Shown: in pieces, positions 1 to 6,939 of the stretch
Layout: each line of letters opens with the position of its first letter
Numbering within the stretch: position 1 is the stretch's first letter
Origin: JAYRSJ01 sp041920215
Lineage (GTDB): Bacteria; Pseudomonadota; Gammaproteobacteria; Burkholderiales; Burkholderiaceae_C
Direction of reading: 5' to 3'
Length of the DNA: 64,000 bases
Assembly (NCBI GenBank): GCA_041920215.1
Contig: JAYRSJ010000017.1
Location: 1-64,000, forward strand
Made by a program: the position numbers and the translations under genes
The notes under the pieces: model-generated
Seen by the model: only the letters and a program-made list of their open reading frames with translations
What the model was told of the DNA's origin: nothing
Databases searched by the model: none

Positions 1-582
1 CGGCGCGGCGCGCAGCACCCGGGGCGCCCGCGCCAGCGCGGGCGCGGCCAGGGCCGGCAGCGGGCTCAGTGCGGTGCTGTCCAGCGTCGGCGGTGCCGGC
101 AGCGCCTCGGCCAGCCGCGGCGCGGGCAACTCGGGGGCAGCGGGCGCAGGGGGCAGCGGTGCCAGCTCGGTATCGGGCGGCACCACCCGCGGCGCCAGGG
201 CCGCCGGCGTGGGCAGCGGCGGCGCCGTCTCGCTCCACTCGCCCAGGCGGGCCGCGCCGGGCGCGTCGTCGTCCACCTTCAGGTCTTCCAGCGGCCGCAC
301 CTGGCCCCCGACACGGGCGCGTCGGCCCTCGCCCACCGGCCCGGATTCGGCCTGGGTGGCGCCGCCGGGCCGGGTGGCGCCAGCGCGGGGCGGGCCGTCG
401 GCCAGGGTCACCCGCAGGCTGCCGAAACCGCCCTCACCCGGCCGCGCCAGCCCGCCCGGTGCGTTGCCGAACAGCGCCACCAGCAGCAGATGCAGCAGCA
501 CCGCCAGCAGCAGACACTGGTTCAGACGGGTTGTGGGCAGGGGCGGCAGGGGCCAGCCGCTGCGGACGGACAGGGTAGCGAT
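1..582 (-). CDS. Proline-rich membrane-anchored protein, N-terminal part (runs off left edge)
   Basis: The minus strand is open from an in-frame stop at 640-642 to the window edge. It encodes a basic N-terminus, one hydrophobic helix (core LLLAVLLHLLLVALF) and then a long proline/alanine-rich stretch. This is the layout of TonB-type energy transducers and other inner-membrane-anchored periplasmic proteins; the diagnostic C-terminal domain lies outside the window. Oddly, no ATG, GTG or TTG occurs in frame between the stop and the helix, so the start is not resolved. ATC at 580-582 is used here only as a marker. It sits downstream of the zinc-ribbon gene on the same strand. The TonB assignment is inference. 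Confidence 0.45.
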   Translation of the reverse strand, partial: MATLSVRSGWPLPPLPTTRLNQCLLLAVLLHLLLVALFGNAPGGLARPGEGGFGSLRVTLADGPPRAGATRPGGATQAESGPVGEGRRARVGGQVRPLEDLKVDDDAPGAARLGEWSETAPPLPTPAALAPRVVPPDTELAPLPPAPAAPELPAPRLAEALPAPPTLDSTALSPLPALAAPALARAPRVLRAAP

Positions 583-665
583 GGCGCTGCAGCAAGAAAG
601 AGAAACAGAAATCGAAAGAAACCGGGAATCGCCCGCAGTCTAGCGGCTTGCCCGGCGCGCGGCCC

Positions 666-1532
666 TCAGCCCATGCGCAGCCAATGCAGCAGCCGGGCCA
701 GCCCGGTATCACGCCAATGCCGGCCGCGTTGGCCGCGTGCCGCCAGCGCCGCGCGACGCGCCAGGGCAGCGCCTTCCTCGGCCAGGCGCTCGCTGCGGAT
801 CTCGGCCTCCACCGTGTCCAGCAGCGGCGTCAGATCGAGCAGCGAGGGCACGACCACCAGATGGCCACAGCCCTCGCAGCGGCTCTGGCTGCTGGGGTCC
901 AGCGGCGCGCCGCAGCCCCGGCAGGCCCAGCCCACCAGCGGCTGGCCGCTTGGCACCGGCGAGGGCCCCATGCGGCCACGGCGCAGGCGCAGCGCATGGG
1001 CCAGGCGCGGCAGGTCCAGCACCACCAGCGTGGAGCCGCAGTAGCTGCAGCGCTCCCCGCGCCCGTCGCTGGGCGCGCCGCAGTTGAGGCAGCCGAGCTG
1101 CCGGCGCTCCTCGGCCAGCGCCCGCCGTTCCGGCCCCAGCAGCGGGCGCACCAGGCCGCGCTCGGCCAGCAGGCCGGCATGGCTGTGCAGATGGCCGTGG
1201 CGCTGCCGGCACTCCAGCGCCGGAAAGCGGCCGAAGCGGCTGTGGTTGTGTACCGGCTTCAGCGCCGCCGTGCAGACCGGGCAGCTCAGGCTGCCAGACA
1301 CAGCGTCCGCCCTATGGCCATCGGTCCCCTGCTGCAGCTCGCGCAGCAGCTGCACCCAGCCCAGCGCGCTCAGACCCACCGACTCCAGCGCATCGAACCA
1401 CACCAGCCGGCAGGCGGCGCAATGGTCTACCAGCACCCCGGACCGTGCATGGCCGTCCAGCGCCAGATGGTTCATGGCCTGCACACATTGCGGGCAGCGG
1501 CGCTGGGTGGCCTGAGCCTGGGGGCTGAACAT
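666..1532 (-). CDS. Multi-zinc-ribbon protein with N-terminal TFIIB-type zinc finger
   Basis: This is a 288-residue soluble protein with at least four CxxC knuckle pairs. The first matches the zf-TFIIB layout: CPQC near residue 13, then VDHCAACRLVWFDALE, whose family signature is CPxC...DxCxxCxGxWxDxxEL. Further pairs are CPVC, CLNCG/CSYCG and CRGCGAPL/CEGCG. Such proteins probably bind structural zinc, and their partners are generally unknown. The start lies 9 bases after the DoxX stop, so it is probably cotranscribed with the bufferin operon. Whether it works with that operon is inference. Confidence 0.75.
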   Translation of the reverse strand: MFSPQAQATQRRCPQCVQAMNHLALDGHARSGVLVDHCAACRLVWFDALESVGLSALGWVQLLRELQQGTDGHRADAVSGSLSCPVCTAALKPVHNHSRFGRFPALECRQRHGHLHSHAGLLAERGLVRPLLGPERRALAEERRQLGCLNCGAPSDGRGERCSYCGSTLVVLDLPRLAHALRLRRGRMGPSPVPSGQPLVGWACRGCGAPLDPSSQSRCEGCGHLVVVPSLLDLTPLLDTVEAEIRSERLAEEGAALARRAALAARGQRGRHWRDTGLARLLHWLRMG

Positions 1533-1541
1533 GCGCGGATT

Positions 1542-2051
1542 CTAGGGGCGCGCTGGCGGCTCCCGGTTCAGCCAGCGCAGCAGCAGATGGTCCAGCGAGA
1601 TCCGGCCAGGGCCACGCACGATCAGCCATAGCAGCAGCGCGGCCCAGACGCCGTGGGTGGCATAGGCGCCGGGATAGACCAGCAGCTGTATCACCGCCGT
1701 CATGCCCAGCAGGCCCAGGGCCGAGAGCCGGCTGGCCAGGCCCAGCAGCAGCAGCAGCGGCAGCAGATGCTCGCCCAGCGCGGCCAGCGTGGCAGCCAGC
1801 TCGGGCGGCAGCAGCGGCAGCCGGTATTCGTCGCGGAACAAGTCCACCGCCGAGCCGGAGAGCCGCGGCCAGCCCAGCTCGACGTGGCCCTCGACCAGAT
1901 CGATCGCCAGACCCTCGATCTTGGTCTGGCCCGATTTCCAGAACACCGCGGCGATGGAGAAGCGCGCCAGCAGCGCGATCGCCGATTCGGGCAGGCAGCG
2001 GCTCAGGCGCCTAGGCCAAGCACTTGAAACGTCAGCAAGTTTCAACATCAT
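1542..2051 (-). CDS. DoxX-family membrane protein, BufD/HvfD-like
   Basis: 169 residues with four hydrophobic segments (about 24-40, 85-107, 110-130, 132-148) and the DoxX-like start ALLARFSIAAVFWKSGQTKIEG. DoxX proteins are small integral membrane proteins. Members encoded behind DUF692/DUF2063 pairs are called HvfD or BufD and are thought to assist the modified peptide at the membrane. The ATG overlaps the TGA of the DUF2063 gene by 4 bases (ATGA), so the two are translationally coupled. Fourth gene of the bufferin-type operon. Confidence 0.8.
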   Translation of the reverse strand: MMLKLADVSSAWPRRLSRCLPESAIALLARFSIAAVFWKSGQTKIEGLAIDLVEGHVELGWPRLSGSAVDLFRDEYRLPLLPPELAATLAALGEHLLPLLLLLGLASRLSALGLLGMTAVIQLLVYPGAYATHGVWAALLLWLIVRGPGRISLDHLLLRWLNREPPARP

Positions 2052-2857
2052 GGATCTTCCGGTTGCGGCCCGTCGCGCCAGGCGACCAGGGCTTGGTGGC
2101 GGATCAGCTGGCTCAGCAGGCCGATCAGGTCAAAGGCCTGGCCCCGCTGCAGCGCCAGGCCCCAGGCATCGCCCAGGCACTGGCCGGCCAGCAGCGCGGC
2201 CAGGAAGCCATGACCCGGCGGGTCCAGCGGCAGCAGGCAGACCGTCTCTTCCACCCGCAGCACCAGCAGCTGCTCGCCCTGCTGCAGGTCGAGCGCGGCC
2301 AGGGCCGCGCCGGGATCGTCCTGCTGGTGCGCGGCCCAGATGGACAGCAGCGGATGGGCCGAGCGCAGCAGCTGCGCGCCGGGCCGCAGCTGCAGCCGGC
2401 TGCCAGGCAGTGCTTCGGGCCGGTTCAGGCGCTCGGCCAGGGCGGCGGGCGGCAGGGCTGGCATCTCGGCCGCCTGCAGGGCCTGCCAGCGCGCCCATTC
2501 GAGGCGGGCCACATCCGGCAGATAGGGCAGGCCGGCCACCGGCTCGAAGTCGGCCAGCCAATCGGCAAAGCCGGCGCCATAGGCATGCATCAGCAGCGAG
2601 CGCGGCGGCCGTTCCAGCACATGCTGGCGGGCCAGCGCGGCAAAGAAGGACTCGCCCACCAGGGTCTGCACGACCGGAAAGCTGTCGGCCAGCACCTGGA
2701 TCAGCGAGACCATGCGATTGTTGCGGTGCACCGCCAGGCGCAGCGCCGGGTCCGAGCCGTTCCAGACGCGCAACCCCGGCGCTGGCGGCGCCGCCGGATC
2801 GCGCAGGCTGACTGCCAGCGCTTGTTGCCAGCCACTCACGGTGGCAGCTCCAGGCAC
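2048..2857 (-). CDS. DUF2063 / HvfC-BufC partner protein of the DUF692 enzyme
   Basis: 269 residues. The N-terminal half has the DUF2063 signature region (LRVWNGSDPALRLAVHRNN, then DSFPVVQTLVGESFFAAL). In known systems this family partners the MNIO (DUF692) oxidase and presents the precursor peptide. The C-terminal half resembles the second helical domain of HvfC proteins. The start lies inside the end of the DUF692 gene (22-base overlap), a strong sign of coupled expression. Family membership is clear; the peptide-presenting role is inferred from characterised homologues. Confidence 0.85.
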   Translation of the reverse strand: MPGAATVSGWQQALAVSLRDPAAPPAPGLRVWNGSDPALRLAVHRNNRMVSLIQVLADSFPVVQTLVGESFFAALARQHVLERPPRSLLMHAYGAGFADWLADFEPVAGLPYLPDVARLEWARWQALQAAEMPALPPAALAERLNRPEALPGSRLQLRPGAQLLRSAHPLLSIWAAHQQDDPGAALAALDLQQGEQLLVLRVEETVCLLPLDPPGHGFLAALLAGQCLGDAWGLALQRGQAFDLIGLLSQLIRHQALVAWRDGPQPEDP

Positions 2858-3705
2858 TCGAACAGCGCGCCCTGCAGCGCCCGCGCCCGCAAAGCCTCGG
2901 CTTCCAGCACGGCAAAGGCCGGCACGGCGTTGTCGCGCTCGATCAGCGTGGGCACCGGGCCTAGCTGCTCGAGCGCCTGCCGATAGAGCTGCCAGACCGC
3001 CGCATCGACCGCCGCACCATGCTGGTCGATCAGCAGGCGGTCGCCGGCCGCATCGGCCTGCTCGGCAAAGCCGGCCAGGTGGATCTCACCCACCACGCCG
3101 GCCGGCAGGCGTGCCAGCAGATCCTGCAGACGCGCCTGCGGGTCGCCGCCGCTGTTGACCGCGCTGATATAGAGATTGTTCAGGTCCAGCAGCAGGCCGC
3201 AGCCGCTGCGCGCGATCAGCGCGGCGATGAACTCGGCTTCGCTGAACGTGGACGCGTCAAATTCAAGATAGCTGCTGGGATTCTCCAGCAGCAGGCGGCA
3301 GCCCAGCCGTGCCTGGGTCTGCTCGATGTGCAGGGCCGTGTGCTGCAGCGTGGCCGCGTTGTAGGGCAGCGGCAGCAGATCGTTGAAGCATTCGCCGCCA
3401 TGGCTGGACCAGGCCAGATGCTCGGACACCCAGCGCGGCTGGTAGCGTGCCACCAGGGCCGCAAGCCGGTCCAGATGGGTGGCGCACAGGGGCTCGGCGC
3501 CGCCCAGGCCCAGGGCCACCCCATGCAGCGACAGCGGCCAGCGCTCGCGCAGCCGCTCCAGCTGGCGCAGCGCCGGCCCGCCGGCCACCATGTAGTTCTC
3601 GGCATGGACCTCGAAGAAGTCCAAAGCCGTACCCTGTTCCAGCAGGGCGGCCAGGTGCTGCGGCTTGAAGCCGACACCGGCCAGGGCTTGCGACGCGAGC
3701 CTCAT
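2836..3705 (-). CDS. DUF692 multinuclear non-haem iron oxidase (BufB/HvfB-like)
   Basis: 289 residues, the usual length for this TIM-barrel family. Conserved blocks seen in order are FFEVHAENYM, LHGVALGLGG, SEHLAWS, ENPSSYLEF, LLLDLNNLYISAVN, GEIHLAGF and ERDN; the His, Glu and Asp residues in them supply the iron ligands. In characterised systems these enzymes modify cysteines of a ribosomally made peptide, for example to thiooxazole or oxazolone/thioamide groups. The ATG at 3703-3705 is chosen because the open frame further upstream is only the antisense-like extension over the peptide gene. It lies 24 bases after the precursor gene, so that peptide is the obvious substrate. Confidence 0.9.
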   Translation of the reverse strand: MRLASQALAGVGFKPQHLAALLEQGTALDFFEVHAENYMVAGGPALRQLERLRERWPLSLHGVALGLGGAEPLCATHLDRLAALVARYQPRWVSEHLAWSSHGGECFNDLLPLPYNAATLQHTALHIEQTQARLGCRLLLENPSSYLEFDASTFSEAEFIAALIARSGCGLLLDLNNLYISAVNSGGDPQARLQDLLARLPAGVVGEIHLAGFAEQADAAGDRLLIDQHGAAVDAAVWQLYRQALEQLGPVPTLIERDNAVPAFAVLEAEALRARALQGALFECLELPP

Positions 3706-3728
3706 CGGGTGCTTCCGGCCATGCCGCC

Positions 3729-4043
3729 TCAGGCCTTCTTCTCCTTGAACTCCTTCAGCTGGCCGAAGCCGGTGGCCGAGGTCCTGGATTCGGTCTTGAC
3801 GCAGCTGCCCTTGGGCACCAGGGTCCAGGCATTGCCCTGGTGGTCGCGCACCGAGGTGCCGGCGCAACTGGTGCCGGGGCCGGCGGCGCAGTCGTTCTTG
3901 CCCTTGAGCGCGACGCCGAAGCATTTCTCCTTGTCAGCGCCTTGGGCCTGGGCGGGGCTGTGGGCCAGGCTCAGCGCGCTGCCCAGGGCCAGGGCCAGGG
4001 CCGCGGCGCTGGACGGGTGGGCGATCTTGGACGGCTGGTTCAT
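3729..4043 (-). CDS. DUF2282 cysteine peptide, bufferin (BufA1)-type RiPP precursor
   Basis: 104 residues with an N-terminal signal peptide (hydrophobic 13-27, likely cut after AQA near residue 33). The core has four cysteines, at 41, 52, 60 and 81, in the pattern EKCFGVALKGKNDC, SCAGTS, W..VPKGSC, which is the DUF2282/BufA1 signature. In Caulobacter, homologous bufferins are modified on the central cysteines by a DUF692 enzyme and bind copper in the periplasm. A lysine-rich tail (LKEFKEKKA) follows. A good ribosome-binding site (AGGAGA) precedes the ATG. First gene of the operon. Precursor identity is strongly supported; metal preference is inference. Confidence 0.9.
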   Translation of the reverse strand: MNQPSKIAHPSSAAALALALGSALSLAHSPAQAQGADKEKCFGVALKGKNDCAAGPGTSCAGTSVRDHQGNAWTLVPKGSCVKTESRTSATGFGQLKEFKEKKA

Positions 4044-4086
4044 CAGGGTCTCCTGTTTGAGTCAAAGGGATGCGGACCCAGCCCAT

Positions 4087-4112
4087 ATCGCGGCGTCCGG
4101 CCCGGCGGTTAC
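4087..4112 (-). promoter_or_regulatory. Candidate ECF-sigma-type promoter of the bufferin operon
   Basis: On the minus strand GTAACC (4107-4112) is followed after exactly 16 bases by CGAT (4087-4090), about 40 bases upstream of the peptide start codon. As I recall, Caulobacter SigF, which controls bufferin genes, recognises GTAACC-N16-CGAA-like sites, so this differs at one base. No ECF sigma gene is visible in the window. Confidence 0.45.
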
Positions 4113-4121
4113 AGCCGGGCC
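4099..4121 (-). terminator. GC-rich hairpin between cytochrome b and bufferin operons
   Basis: An 8-bp perfect stem (4099-4106 with 4114-4121) and a 7-base loop lie just after the cytochrome b stop at 4137. No T-run follows. It could end cytochrome b transcription. Its loop contains most of the GTAACC element, so it may also be simply promoter DNA. Confidence 0.35.
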
Positions 4122-4136
4122 CAGAAAGAGCGGGCT

Positions 4137-4880
4137 TCAGTCATCGTCCTTCTCGACCGTCTGGCGCTGCAGATCGGCCGGCGGCGGCGCCTCGCGCCAC
4201 TGCCAGGCGCCGAAAGCCAGCACTGCCAGCAGCAGCAGGGCGGCCAGCCAGCCGCGGTTGTGCGGCAGCAGATCAGGACCCTTGCCGGGGATGCGGCCGC
4301 TGAGCATGGGCGCGGCCTGGTTCTTGCCGCGCAGAACGCTCAGCAGCGCCAGCAGCGCGATATGCAGCAGGGCCAGCAGCAGCAGGCTGTTGCCCAGCAG
4401 CTCATGCAGCTCCTCCAGCAACTCGCTGCCGCCCAGCCATTCCTGCTCCAGGCCATAGCCGCTGAGCACCAGCGGCAGCGACAGACCCAGCAGGCCCAGC
4501 AGCGCGCCGGCCATCAGCAGGTTCAGCAGCTGCTGCCAGGGCAGTGGCCCGGCCTGGCCTGCCAGCGCCTGCTGGACCGGTTTGCGCAAGGCGGCCCAGC
4601 CGCTGGCGCGGCGCCACAGCTGGACCAGGCGCACCGGCCGCGGTCCCAGCAGACCGTAGACCAGGCGAAAGCCCAGCAGGCCCAGCAGCGTGTAGCCCAG
4701 GCTGATGTGGACCAGGCGCCAGGACTCGCTGTCGGCCGTCAGATAGGCGCCGACAAAGCTGAGAGCGAAGAGCCAGTGGAACATGCGCATCGGCGCATCG
4801 ACCACCCGCCGGCTGGGTGCGGCGACGGGATCGGGTCGCGGCAGCGCCACGCCCGGCGTAGCCAGGGTCTTGTCGTTCAT
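4137..4880 (-). CDS. Cytochrome b561-type membrane dihaem protein
   Basis: 247 residues with four main hydrophobic helices and a fifth near the C-terminus. Candidate haem ligands are His34 in RMFHWLFALSFVGAY, the histidine in LVHISLGYTLLGLLGFRLVYG and two later ones in ELHELLGNSLLLLALLHIALL, the b561/Ni-hydrogenase cytochrome b pattern. It would pass electrons between quinols and the periplasmic c-type cytochromes encoded just upstream. SHP, dihaem cytochrome c and cytochrome b genes are known to occur together in several proteobacteria. The last 30 residues are charged and cytoplasmic. Confidence 0.85.
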   Translation of the reverse strand: MNDKTLATPGVALPRPDPVAAPSRRVVDAPMRMFHWLFALSFVGAYLTADSESWRLVHISLGYTLLGLLGFRLVYGLLGPRPVRLVQLWRRASGWAALRKPVQQALAGQAGPLPWQQLLNLLMAGALLGLLGLSLPLVLSGYGLEQEWLGGSELLEELHELLGNSLLLLALLHIALLALLSVLRGKNQAAPMLSGRIPGKGPDLLPHNRGWLAALLLLAVLAFGAWQWREAPPPADLQRQTVEKDDD

Positions 4881-4901
4881 CGCAACAGCTCCTTGTGCTG
4901 A

Positions 4902-5417
4902 TCAGTCGTTCCAGGCGCGGGCCTGGGCCGGGCTCAGGCCCGCAGGCTGCTGCAGGCCCTCGTCCTCGAAGTCACCGCGCGCGGCGCCGCTGTGGCAGGC
5001 CGCGCATTGGGCGGCACTGCGCACGCTGGGCAGGCGCCAGACCGCGGCCGGAATCTGGCGGTGCTTGCGCTCGAACCAGGCGGCGCGGGTGATGCGATCG
5101 TCCGGCGGCGCCTCGCGGGCGCGCTTGCCGCTGCCGGCATGCTGGTCCAGCCAGCGGCTCAGCTGCGCGACCGTGGCCGGGTCCAGCGAGGCGTCGCTGC
5201 CGTAGTGGCGGTCCAGCCCGGCCATGATGCGGCGCCAGGATTCGCGCGGCAGCAGTGCCGGCGCGTAGGCGGTATGGCAGGACGCGCATTCATTCAGATA
5301 GGTATTGGGCACGGCGGCGGGCATCATGCGCTCGTCGCTGTCGGCCAGCGCCGGGCTCAGCGCAGGGCCCGACAGCAGCACGCCCAGAACCCATGCTGTC
5401 GTCTTCAGTCGCTTCAT
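4902..5417 (-). CDS. Periplasmic dihaem cytochrome c (DHC-like)
   Basis: 171 residues beginning MKRLKTTAWVLGVLL, a signal peptide ending near ALA, preceded by AAGGAG. Two haem-attachment motifs are visible, CASCH about residue 44 and CAACH about residue 138. This fits the DHC cytochrome that donates electrons to SHP-type haem proteins. The gene lies 17 bases behind the SHP gene and 21 bases ahead of cytochrome b. The frame is open for 24 codons further upstream, but signal peptide and ribosome-binding site favour this start. Confidence 0.85.
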   Translation of the reverse strand: MKRLKTTAWVLGVLLSGPALSPALADSDERMMPAAVPNTYLNECASCHTAYAPALLPRESWRRIMAGLDRHYGSDASLDPATVAQLSRWLDQHAGSGKRAREAPPDDRITRAAWFERKHRQIPAAVWRLPSVRSAAQCAACHSGAARGDFEDEGLQQPAGLSPAQARAWND

Positions 5418-5434
5418 CGCAGACTCCTTGTTGT

Positions 5435-5833
5435 TCAGACCAGGCTCAGCAGATAGGCCAGCACATCGACTTTCTCGCCGGCCGTGCACTCGCGCTTGAG
5501 CACGTCATTGCAGTTGCGGCGGAACCATTTGTCGGTCTTGGCGCTGTCGCGCAGCGCCTCGGCATTGAAGGCCGGCGCCAGCGGCGCCAGACGCTTGCCG
5601 GTGGCCGCATGCTTGCCGGCGCCGCGCGGCGGCGCGCCGTGGCAGGAGGCGCAGGACCACTCGCCCCCATGGCGCGCGCTGAAGAAGGCCTGGCCCTGCC
5701 CCGCATCGCCGGGTCGGCCGGCGGCCGCGCTCCAGCGCTGGGCCTGGGCGGCCGGCGTGGTGTCGCCCGCCGCTGCGGCCGGGCCAGCCGCCAGCGCGCC
5801 GAGCAGCCAGAGCAGGGAGAATGCAGCTTTCAT
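5435..5833 (-). CDS. SHP-type (DUF1924) monohaem cytochrome c
   Basis: 132 residues: a signal peptide (MKAAFSLLWLLGALAAGPAAAA), one haem-attachment site CASCH about residue 61, and the DUF1924 tail KWFRRNCNDVLKRECTAGEKVDVLAYLLSL. In the Rhodobacter sphaeroides haem protein the asparagine in an RNC-like motif is a labile haem ligand that lets oxygen or NO bind; that residue appears present here. The ATG is preceded by AGGAGG. It is the first gene of the SHP-DHC-cytochrome b set and diverges from a PepSY/two-component operon, which may regulate it. Confidence 0.85.
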   Translation of the reverse strand: MKAAFSLLWLLGALAAGPAAAAGDTTPAAQAQRWSAAAGRPGDAGQGQAFFSARHGGEWSCASCHGAPPRGAGKHAATGKRLAPLAPAFNAEALRDSAKTDKWFRRNCNDVLKRECTAGEKVDVLAYLLSLV

Positions 5834-5946
5834 CGTTGGCCTCCTGGGTGCGTTCATCAATGGCTGCATTCTTGGAAGCCACGCTTGAAGCAATGCTGAA
5901 GCCGCCGTTCATCGGGCGTTCAGGCTGGCGGCCCCAGAATGGCGCC

Positions 5947-6270
5947 ATGAAAGTCACGTGCGCCCTCCGACACAGCGCCCTGGCGCTGACAGCTGCACTG
6001 CTGCTGGGCCCGGCCCAGGCCGATGGCCGGGCCGACCATGAACGAGCCCGTGCCGCGCTGCAGGCCGGCCAGATCCTGCCGCTGCGCAGCGTGCTGGAGC
6101 GCCTGGAGCGCAGCCACCCCGGCCAGGTGCTGGAGGTCGAGCTGGAAAAGGAGGACGGGCTCTGGATCTACGAGATCAAGCTGCTGCAGGCCGACGGCCA
6201 GCTGCTCAAGCTCAAGCTCGATGCCCGCAACGCCGCGCTGCTGGGCAACGCCCGCAAGGAGCGGCCTTGA
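5947..6270 (+). CDS. Small periplasmic PepSY-domain protein
   Basis: 107 residues. A signal peptide (about 1-26, ending AQA) is followed by one PepSY domain: ARAALQAGQILPLRSVLERLE, then VLEVELEKEDG.WIYEIKLLQADG. PepSY proteins next to two-component genes are thought to act as periplasmic sensors or inhibitors for the kinase. Its stop overlaps the TTG start of the regulator gene by 2 bases. The ATG at 5947 is chosen because the signal peptide begins there. Confidence 0.8.
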   Translation: MKVTCALRHSALALTAALLLGPAQADGRADHERARAALQAGQILPLRSVLERLERSHPGQVLEVELEKEDGLWIYEIKLLQADGQLLKLKLDARNAALLGNARKERP

Positions 6271-6929
6271 GGGTGCTGCTGGTGGAGGACGATGCGCGCC
6301 TGCGCGAGACGCTGTGCGCCAGCCTGCAGGAGGCCGGCTATGTGGTGGACAGCGTCGACAACGGCCTGGACGCGCTGCACCTGGGCCAGACCGAGGCCTT
6401 CGACGCGGTGCTGCTGGACCTGGGCCTGCCCCAGCTGGACGGGCTCAGCGTGCTGCGCCGCTGGCGCGCCGCCGGCCGCGCCATGCCGGTGCTGATACTG
6501 ACCGCCCGCGACAGCTGGCATGAGAAGGTCACCGGCATCGATGCCGGCGCCGACGACTATCTGGCCAAGCCCTTCCATATCGAGGAGCTGCTGGCCCGGC
6601 TGCGGGCGCTGATACGCCGCGCCCAGGGCCTGGCCTCGCCGCTGCTGCAATGCGGCCCGCTGCTGCTGGACACCCGCAGCGGCCGGCTCAGCTGCGCCGG
6701 CCAGCCGGTCAGCCTGACCGCGCACGAGCTCAAGGTGCTGGACTATCTGATGCACCGGCCCGGCCAGCTGGTGTCCCGCAGCGAGCTGACCGAACATATC
6801 TACGCCCAGGACTTCGACCGCGACTCCAACACCATCGAGGTCTTCATAGGCCGGCTGCGCAAGAAGCTGCCGGCCGCGCTGATCGAGACCGTGCGCGGCC
6901 GCGGCTACCGCCTGCTGGCCAGCCCATGA
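6267..6929 (+). CDS. OmpR/PhoP-family response regulator
   Basis: 220 residues. The receiver domain has the acidic pocket VEDD, phospho-acceptor Asp51 in LLDLGLP, Thr in LTARD and Lys in AKPF. A winged-helix DNA-binding domain follows (about 125-218), with LTAHELKVLDYLMHRPGQLVSR and RLRKKLP. Translation apparently starts at TTG (6267), which overlaps the PepSY stop and has AAGGAG at 6256-6261; the family usually begins MRVLLVEDD, which agrees. Partner of the adjacent kinase. Divergent SHP-DHC-cytochrome b genes are plausible targets (inference). Confidence 0.9.
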   Translation: MRVLLVEDDARLRETLCASLQEAGYVVDSVDNGLDALHLGQTEAFDAVLLDLGLPQLDGLSVLRRWRAAGRAMPVLILTARDSWHEKVTGIDAGADDYLAKPFHIEELLARLRALIRRAQGLASPLLQCGPLLLDTRSGRLSCAGQPVSLTAHELKVLDYLMHRPGQLVSRSELTEHIYAQDFDRDSNTIEVFIGRLRKKLPAALIETVRGRGYRLLASP

Positions 6930-6939
6930 GGCGCCGCGC

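Noticed and set aside
2024..2986. Long plus-strand open frames over the DUF2063/DUF692 genes
   Set aside because: They are antisense shadows in GC-rich DNA, rich in Gln, Arg and Ala with no domain, while the minus strand encodes complete families.
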